A stretch of 64,000 nucleotides of DNA, from assembly GCA_035048485.1 (NCBI GenBank), contig CM068589.1, positions 2,482,501 through 2,546,500 of the forward strand, given 5' to 3'. This stretch comes from Pteria penguin (Eukaryota; Mollusca; Bivalvia; Pterioida; Pteriidae). The position numbers and the translations under genes are program-made. A model generated the notes under the pieces. The model did not search any database, was not told the DNA's origin, and saw only the letters and a list, made by a program, of their open reading frames with translations. Shown in pieces: positions 1 to 9,500 of the stretch. Each line of letters opens with the position of its first letter. The first letter of the stretch is position 1.

Positions 1-98
1 TGAGGTAGATCGTACCGGTTTGTGGGGTAGATCGTATCGGTTTGTGGGGTAGATCGTACTGGTTTGTGAGGGAGATCGTAACGGTTTGTATCCCGTGA
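1..98. repeat. 22-bp tandem repeat, about 4 copies, cut by window edge
   Basis: The word GTAGATCGTA recurs at about 5, 27, 49 and 71 (the last as GGAGATCGTA), which gives a 22-bp period followed by GGTTTGTGGG. The array runs off the left edge, so its full length is unknown. It probably lies in an intron or upstream of the Ig-domain gene. Confidence 0.85.
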
Positions 99-159
99 GT
101 TTTACACCTTGCGTAACTTAATGCTTAAAATTTTCGGCTAAGGAGAGAATGGTCTCGAT

Positions 160-340
160 CCCACCTGAGCCTTATCTGACTCGTCTCCTTCAAGAGAGAC
201 AGTAACTATGACGCTGGTTTTATCATCCATGCTGTCCTGTAAATTTATCCTCAATGCTCCGAACTGGTCCGTCGCAAAAGTCGAGGTTTACCAAGCAACG
301 CATCAGGCGGATGCCGCCACCATGTAAGAGAAACAATCCT
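160..340 (+). mobile_element. Degenerate SINE-1 fragment (body only)
   Basis: The stretch around 268-335 reads like the SINE-1 body seen intact at 8464-8748: TCCGTCGCAAAAG, then GCATCAGGCGGATGCCG, then CACCATGTAAGAGAAA. The tRNA-like head cannot be seen and the match is diverged, so this is an old truncated copy. Confidence 0.5.
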
Positions 341-393
341 CTTCTCTATTAACCAACAAGATAAAATTAAATGTTTATCATGTTTTCTATAAG

Positions 394-515
394 GTAGTGC
401 ACAGAATCTGCAAGACAGACCAGAAATCGTGTCCAAGTTGGAAATAGCCAGTAGTACAATAGGAGGCGTGGCCAAAATACGATGTCACTATAGAAATAAA
501 TGGGAGTCTTCCCAG
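394..515 (+). CDS. Ig gene exon A: start of Ig1 with B-strand Cys
   Basis: Encodes LEIASS..GGVAKIRCHY, the A-B strands of the first Ig domain. The donor is CCCAG|GTACAGTATA at 515/516 (phase 0). The acceptor is uncertain: AG at 392-393 gives the usual phase-1 Ig start, and AG at 403-404 gives phase 0. The frame stays open past the donor into the minisatellite as far as 797, so intron retention would add a nonsense tail. Confidence 0.75.
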
Positions 516-3500
516 GTACAGTATATATTTATCTATATACCAGTGATCCAAGTACAGTGTACGGTTATCAATGTACCAGTGATCCAGGTACAATGTACGG
601 TTATCAACATACCATTAATCCAGGTGCAGTATACGGTTATCAATATACCAGCGATCCAGGTACAGTGCACGGTTATCAACATACATGTACCAGCGATCCA
701 GGTACAGAATACGGTTATCGGTATATCAGTGATCCAGGTACAATATACGGTAATCATTATACCAGTGATCCAAGTACGGTATACGGTTATTATATAAATG
801 ATCCAAGTACAGTGTATGATTATCAATATACCAATGATCCAGGTACATTGTACGGTTATCAATGTACCAGTGATCCAGGTACAATGTACGGTTAACAATA
901 TACCAGTGATCCAGGTACAGTGTACGGTTAACAACATACATGTACCAGCGATCCAGGTACAGTGTACGGTTATCAATGTACCAGTGATCCAGGTACAATG
1001 TACGGTTATCAACATACCAGCGATCCAGGTACAGTGTACGGTTATCAATATACCAGCGATCCAGGTACAGTATACGGTTATCAATATACCAGCGATCCAG
1101 GTACAGTGTACGGTTATCAATATACCAGTGATCCAGGTACAGTATACGGTTATCAATATACCAGTGATCCAGGTGCAGTATACGGTTATCAATATACCAG
1201 CGATCCAGGTACAGTATACGGTTATCAATATACCAGCGATCCAGGTACAGTATACGGTTATCAATATACCAGTAATCCAGGTACAGTATACGGTTATCAA
1301 TATACCAGTGATCCAGGTGCAGTATACGGTTATCATTATACCAGTGATCCAGGTGCAGTATACGGTTATCAATATACCAGTGATCCAGGTACAGTGTACG
1401 GTTATCAATATACCAGTGATCCAGGTACAGTGTACGGTTATCAATATACCAATCATCCAGGTGCATTATACGGTTATCAACATACCAGTGATCCAGGTGC
1501 AGTATACGGTTATCAATATACCAGTGATCCAGGTACAGTATACGGTTATCAACATACCAGTGATCCAGGTGCAGTAGACGGTTATCAATATACCAGTGAT
1601 CCAGGTACAGTATACGGGTATCAACATACCAGTGATCCAGGTACAGTATACGGTTATCAACATACCAGTGATCCAGGTGCAGTATACGGTTATCAATATA
1701 CCAGTGATCCAGGTACAGTGTACGGTTATCAATATACCAGTGATCCAGGTACAGTGTACGGTTACCAATATACCAGTGATCCAGGTACAGTATATGGTTA
1801 TCAATATACCAGTGATCCAGGTGCAGTATACGGTTATCAATATACCAGTGATCCAGGTACAGTATACGGTTACCAATATACCAGTGATCCAGGTACAGTA
1901 TATGGTTATCAATATACCAGTGATCCAGGTGCAGTATACGGTTATCAATATACCAGTGATCCAGGTACAGTGTACGGTTATCAATATATCAGTGATCCAG
2001 GTGCAGTATACGGTTATCATTATACCAGTGATCCAGGTGCAGTGTACGGTTATCAATATACCAGTGATCCAGGTACAGTGTACGGTTATCAATGTACCAG
2101 TGATCCAGTTACAGTATACGGTCATCAACATACCTTTAATCCAGGTACAGTGTACGGTTATCAATGTACCAGCGATCCAGGTACAGTGTACGGTTATCAA
2201 CATACCAGCGATCCAGGTACAGTGTACGGTTATCGGTATATATATGCACAACCACTGTAATTACCTGAGATAAAGCTTTCAAGACCTATGTATTTTATTT
2301 CTGTATAAAGTACATTGATCGGTGACGTCATAACGCCCCATATTTGACCCACTTTTCAACACAGAAAGCGATGTTTGGCAGACTTTTGATTGTTAAGCTT
2401 AGGACGTCATAATGAAAGGTTCGACATTTCCAACCTTGCATAACGTCATTAAAATCGTATTTTGCGCTAAAGTGCTTTACATTCGACGAAAGTATGTCAT
2501 TATGGATAAACGTTACGCTGTCCTATTGGAAACTCTCTATAGTCTGCCGAATATTTCCGATAATTAATTATGAAAACTTTTCCGTAACAAATCCCTATAC
2601 AACTTTAACATCAGACGTGAATTCTTGCCTGTATAAATGACCTTGACCGGACGTTAACAGTAATGATACCATACATGGAAATCCTTAGAATTCATAGTCT
2701 ATTGTAGGTACAGTGGGTGAAACTGAACCCGACAAGACCCCTCATCATCAGTCTTGGTACTAAAATAGAGGTCAAGGACAACCCAAATAAATATAAAGTA
2801 AGCCACTTTATTTGTGTACATTGTTTTATTTATTTCTTCTCATGTCTTTCAATTTTTATCATTTTTATTTCTAACTTTTACATCTTTCATATATCTACTA
2901 TGAATTTCACTCTTTGTAAAATTGCAAATAAAATCAGATTTTTCCCCAATCACTTGGATTCGTTACGATGGGTAATAAGTTCTATAAACGTTCAGATTGA
3001 CCTTTAGTATTGGACCTCTTTATCCAGTCGGACGCTAGTTCGTCCCAAGGCCACATTCTACTTTTCGGTAGGTACGAAAGTTTAAGTCAAGCTGAGTACA
3101 CCGTTCTTTTTCCAGCACACAGAATCAAAACAAGAAATATCTAATCTATTAAACTGTTTTATTAGATTGCTGTTTATTCAGTTTTATTGTTTATTTATTC
3201 ATCCGGATCACAGGTATTTGAAGCTCTGTATGTCCACAAGAAACATCATTTATGCCCCTACAGGGGTATACATCTTTGGTATATACCCCTGTAGGGGCAT
3301 AATAGATGTCTGTTGTGGACTTACAGAGCTTCAAATACACGTGATCCGGATGACAATGAGGTATTATTTTACTCGTTTTAAAAGAGTATTTCATCATAAT
3401 GTGTAACGGTACTCAATTAATTTGAAATCCTGTACATACGTATTTTTATTTGTACTTTCATTTTCACCATTCACGTTCACACTTTCTAGATCGCAGAGAG

Positions 3501-6500
3501 TTCCGAAAACGAAATTCACAGTTCCTTACTTACCATTAAGAATCTTGTAAAATCAGACGAGGGTCGGTATAGGTGTGTCGTAAGAACACGGAAACTTCCT
3601 TCTCCGAAATTTTGGGCTAAAGAAGATGACATACTAAGAATTCTGGGTAAATTCTTCTTAGTCGATACTGAAAAACTTTTTGAAATATAAAAAAGATATA
3701 TATACATGTATGTGTAAGATATTAACTTGCTGTTATGCGTCATGATATGAACTTGTTGTGATGTATTCAGTGGTTTTCTTTTTTCTTCATTAAAACTGGG
3801 TCCGGCGCCATAAACTGAGAAAATACTTAAGTCAAAATTTCAAATTCTTCTGTTCAACAATGAATTAATAACTGGGATTTGGATTTTATTGAGTTTTATT
3901 CTATGACTAAATAGAATTAAAGCATTCTGCATGACAATGTATTTGAACGTTTGATAAGGGAATATACTAAACTGAAATAATTGACTTAAGTATTTTCTCA
4001 GTTTATGGCGTCAGGCCATAGTCTGTTATAATGGCCCTTCCCGAAAGAAATTTCATGGACTTTTTCCCAAAATTTGTCTAAATTTCCACCAAACATTATG
4101 CAAATGGGATAAAAACTTCACAAAACGAAGAGGTACAGGCACTTTTGGAAAAAAAACCCCGCTGGTATCATGTGAATGTCACAGGTGTCTACCGAGTGGC
4201 TAACGTGCTGCGCTTGTGAATGTCACAGGTGTCTACCGAGTGGCTAACGTGCTGCGCTGGTGAATGTCACAGGTGTCTACCGAGTGGCTAACGTGCTGTG
4301 CTTGTGAATGTCACAGGTGTCTACCGAGTGGCTAACGTGCTGCGCTTGTGAATGTCACAGGTGTCTACCGAGTGGCTAACGTGCTGCGCTTGTAATCCGA
4401 AGGTCACTGGTCCTGGATCTTCTAGTTGTACCTGTAGGTACAGACTGTAACTCATGTTGTCTGACATACGTACCTATATTAGCAGGACATTTTGCCATTG
4501 GATGAGCTTTTGTTTCGTCCATTGGATGGGAAAAGTGGCCGGGGGGGGGGGTTCTAACTGTTACCCGCCTAGCACCGTAAAATTATATCCAATATTCGGC
4601 ATCATCTGCCTTTGTAGCAAGGAGGGTTTGGTGTCCAGTCTAGAGGGGCAGTGTGTAGGAATCTGACTCATTTAATGTGTTCGGTAGAAACTTTACAGAA
4701 GTTATCACCTTATTAGACAGTAAATCCTATTTGCATATACTGTTGTTGTTTTGACTTTTACAGAACCTGCTCAGATTACCGGTTTATCGGCCGACAAGGA
4801 TCTCGTGGACAACAGAGTATTACTGGATCCCGGCGAAGGCATCAAAATACAGTGCAAGACTGCAGGATTTCCGCTTCCGGTCGTTAAGTGGATGCGCACT
4901 GATGTAATTCCGGAAGGAGAAGTATTGGTATGTATATGTGTTATATTTGAAAGTGCGTCATAATTTTCTTGGTGAATTGACAAGGTCTTTGTTTTTGATG
5001 AACGATTCACTCGGAATACGCCAGATCGCAAATATTCATTTCGTTCATGTTTTAGTCATTTTAGGTCTATTTTAGTCACCTACCAAATTTATTGCTCTAA
5101 ACTTGGACAGATTTGTGTGTGTATATGTGTGTGGGCGGACGAAGGGGTGGCTAAGATATGTGTGTGTTTGTATATTATATGTGTGTGCATGTGTGTTTGT
5201 ATATGATAGGTGTGTGTGTGCTTGTATTTGATATGTGTGTATGTGTGTTTGTATATAATATGTGTGTGTATGTGTGTTTGTATTTGATATGTGTGTGTGT
5301 TTGTATATGATATGTGTGTATTTGTGTGTTTGTATATGATATGTGTATGTATGTGTGTGTTTGTATATGATATGTGTGTATGTGTGTGTTTGCATATGAT
5401 ATGTGTGTTTGTATATGATATATGTGTGTCTGTGTGTGTTTGTATATGATATGTTTGTGTTTGTGTGTGTATATGATATATATATATATATGCATGTAGG
5501 TGTGTGTGTGTGTGTTTGTGTTTGTTTATGATTATATATGCTAAACCTTTCAACCATCACCACTGTGACAAGACAAACATGGTTGATGCCTGTATCAGCA
5601 GGAGATGACAACTGATGTTTGCTCTGCCCGGGCAAATGATGTCGCTCTGCCCGGGCAAATGATGTCGCTCCCTTTTGGGAGGTTAAGATATGATCCATAA
5701 GTAGATACTTTTTTGGTTTGCTTTCTATCTGTTTTATGCCCCCGGATCGATAGAGCGGGGGCATACTGTTTTTGTCCTGTCTGTCTGTTGTCCGTTGTCA
5801 ACTTTGACCTTGGCCATAACTTTTAAACCGTTAGGGAAAGAGACTTCATATTTTACATATGTACCCAAATAATAAAGCCATTTCAAATTACACCAAGGTC
5901 GATGACCTTTTGACCTTGACAATGACCTTATGCAAAAAAAATCTTTTTGGACTTTTTTGCTGCCGGGGGCATGAGTGTTTCACAAATAGAGCATGTTCAT
6001 TTTGTGCTGTATTGAACTGAATTGAAACTATTGAAATCCCCCCCCCTTTTTTTTTTTTCTTTGTGGTGAGCTCGTAGAGTTCAGATTGTTTCGAATTTCA
6101 ACCACTTATTAAGTTATTTAAGAAGGCCCGCAAATTTTCAAATTTTCTATTCAAGGCATAGATAGAATATTTCACATCATAATCATTACAAAAGGAATAA
6201 ACCTTTAACTCCCCCGCCCTTTTTCTTTTCATTTCATGTCTTTGAGGGAATTGTATTTAAGTCTATTATTTTTTTGATGTGTGATATTTGTCAATCTGAT
6301 TAAAATTATATCTTTATTCTGCTTCTCTATATGTCCCATTGCGGATAAAGATCTGGCGAAACCCCGTAAGGGGTCATATTCAAGTGAAATCCGATGACGT
6401 TTCAATCACCGAAACCGTTTTTCCCATTGCCAATCAATGGCTCGGCTAGGCACGTGATAGTGAGGCAATATGTAACAAATACTGTACCAAAACTACCTTG

Positions 6501-9500
6501 TGGGTCACACACGCTAGGGATGTTAATTTCATTCCTGGGAATTTGTAGCCGATTCACTGATTGGCTGATAATCAGAGTTCACCAGAACGTGACCCCTTAC
6601 GGGGTTTCATCAGATCTTTATCCGCAATGGGACAAATAGGGAAGCGGAATCAAGATATGGTTTATGTGTGAATACTGCACTGATAAATTCTTTGCTATTT
6701 TTATGTTTTTAGTTCGATACTGCCTCCTTCGAAATGACAAATCTGACTTCGGATGATACCGGAAGTTACATGTGTGTTGCCGAAAGTGAAATTGGACCCG
6801 TAGCGAACGTTTCCGTTTTTATTGGGGTAAGAATGGATCTTTCTTGTAGCCAGCCATTACTAGGAGAAGACGGATGTGTCCCGACAGATGACGGAGCTTT
6901 GAAGATTGATTTCTCTATACAAGGTAATGGGGGGGGGGGGGGGTGCTATTTGGGGGGGATGGGGGGATGGGGTTGACAGAGCATTGAGGTCCCGGGTTCG
7001 AGTACTACCGAAGCTTGTCGGTGTCTTGTCGAATGTGACGGTACAACCGCTCTAACAGCGTTGTAAAGACCGAATGTCGTGTATAGTATATTAAACAGAT
7101 GCTTTCAGTAGGTCTATAAACGTAAAACAGTCCGGGCGTGAGGCCAAGCAACAAGAATAAAAGATCGTAGACGACAAGAAATCATACGTAAGTACATGAC
7201 AGGTAATGTGAAAGCAGAAAAGAACGAGGAGCAAAGAAAAAAGCACATACTTCCAAGTAAATTTATTATAACTTACAGTGACCTTTTTCACATCACTGCA
7301 CGTGAAACATTCATATAAGGTTTAGTACATATTCAAAAGAGTCAGTACCAGATAAATGACTGCAAGTTCGGTGGTGGTGGGTTCAGAGAGAGAGAGAGAG
7401 AGAGAGAGAGTATTGTACAAATCGAAATAGTCCATTAGAAATTTATTAAAGAAAGTGCGTGCGTTAGAAAACTCGTAAAGATAAAAGTACGTAAAGTTGA
7501 GAAGCAGCTAAGAGTTTATTTGTACATATGATTTACCAGCACGTAGCGTTTATCAAAAGTTTCAAGCTTGTCGTCTCTTGTATTATTGCCGAAAGAGAGA
7601 AAAGAATTAGGAATATTTCATCTACGTATGCTTCTTGGGTGAATTCACCTGTTGATATTGATATAGTTACAATGATATTCGTAATATAAGACTGAACATT
7701 TGCACTGTCGTTAACAATAAAACCAAAGTCATACCCATAATTCGGAATGTTTCGGATCTATTCTCAATAAAGAATTGAGCATTATGTAGCTCTCGAAGTG
7801 GACACGTAAAGCTGGCGAAACCCATACACAGGCGAAGACGGGATTTTGCTACTCTGTAAGGGGAAATTAGGGATATGGCACTTGAAATCGCCACCTTTGT
7901 TATAAAGGGAGTTGAGAGAACAGGAACGTCTACAACTTAAATTATAGCTGGTCAGAAATACTGTTAGTTCGTTATTACTTTTTGTTTAATTTCTGTATTG
8001 TGTACTACAAAATTTGAGGTTTTACACAAAATAATAGATATTAGGACATTTCATTTTCTTCTTATCCTTTGAACGTAAATAGTTTTAATTGTTTTTATAT
8101 TAGGGTTTTTTTGGTAGGGGGAGTGGATGTGGGTATGGGAGGAATCTTGAAAATTTTAATATGCTTTTATTTATATAGTTGAACTTCATGTCGTTACCTT
8201 TGGCAATTCAATCGTGCCAGGGGAGTCTTGTTATGTAGGCGATGTAAGTTCAATCCCCAAATACGTCACCTTGTCTAAGTAGATAGTCTTGTTTCCACGT
8301 AGTTATGTCAAAGACCAAATGCTGATAGACAGGCCGGTAAAGCCCCATCAAACCTAAGGCAAACTTAAAGTGACAATGATGTGTCTGACATTTTCCAAAA
8401 GACTTCCCACCTGGTAACACTGGCCACCTGATGTTTACAACAAACTTTCTATCAACAGGATTTAAGCCGGTCTGGCCTAGTGGATAAAGTGTCCGGCTCG
8501 TGATCGTGAGGTCCCAGCTTCGACTCCCGCCCTGGGCACGCACACCGGTGTTCTGTCATTCGGATGAGACAGTAAAAACCGAGGTCCCGCGTTACGGTAG
8601 GCGTTGCACGTAAAAGATCCCTCACCGCTTGGGGTGGGTCCGTTGCAAAGGTCTAAATTTACATGCAATACATCAGGCAGATGCCGTCACCATATACGTG
8701 AAATAATCGTGGAGTGACGTAAAACAATAATCTATCTATCTATCTACTTATTAACAGGATTTCCTCCTGCGCACACAATAATGATGTTTAAAGGATCAAC
8801 AATGACACTGAATAACACAGTATTTGCGGAGTATAAATCCAGTGGCAAATCCCGGGCGAGGATCGTAGAGGGAGAAGCCAAAGTGTTTAATTGGAACACT
8901 GCTCTTTATCGACTCATTGTGGATAACGCAACAAAGTCCGATATAGGTTCTTACTATTACCATGCGTACAAACCAGATTCAAACTGCATGATGCAATTTA
9001 ATGTAACAAGTAAGTATCATAGGTTTTGTGTTTACCTATATTTGTATATATGGTATGTCTGTTGTTACGTGCTTCAACTGCTCTGATTGTATCGTAACTT
9101 CCCCGCTATCGCACGTCCCACTAGACAGTTATGTCTCCAGACAAAATCTGAAATGAAATCTTCGCAAAAAATGAAAAATAATGTCACGCAAAATATTATT
9201 TGTATTTTGTCATTTAGTCGGCATGACTCAGTGGTTCGAGTGTTTGGCTGAGGTTTATAAAGTTTTGGGTCCGAATCCAGTCTACGATCTTTTAGTATCA
9301 TGTATTCCTGATGACACATCACACACCAGTGTTCCAAGTCACAACAGACGTTGAAAAATGAAAAAAAAAATCTCACTACTTTGGGTGTTTATGTGGCATA
9401 TATCAAACTTTCTTCATCAACATACAATACGGCTGCCACTGTTATATTAGGTGAAAATCTTGTCATCAATAACCGATCAATCCTTTATTATCGACTGTTT

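Noticed and set aside
533..2273. Long open frames on both strands over the 36-bp array as a repeat protein gene
   Set aside because: Four frames on two strands are open at once because the period is 36 and the unit has few stops. There is no signal peptide, and the array lies between two good Ig exons.
5072..5764. His/Thr-rich minus-strand frames (YHIQTHT)n
   Set aside because: Direct translation of the TG-rich microsatellite.
8464..8540. Functional tRNA gene
   Set aside because: A and B boxes are present but the cloverleaf stems do not pair, and the sequence continues into a SINE body. The same holds for the tRNA-like heads at 4172, 9216, 22353, 40052, 57697 and 61717.
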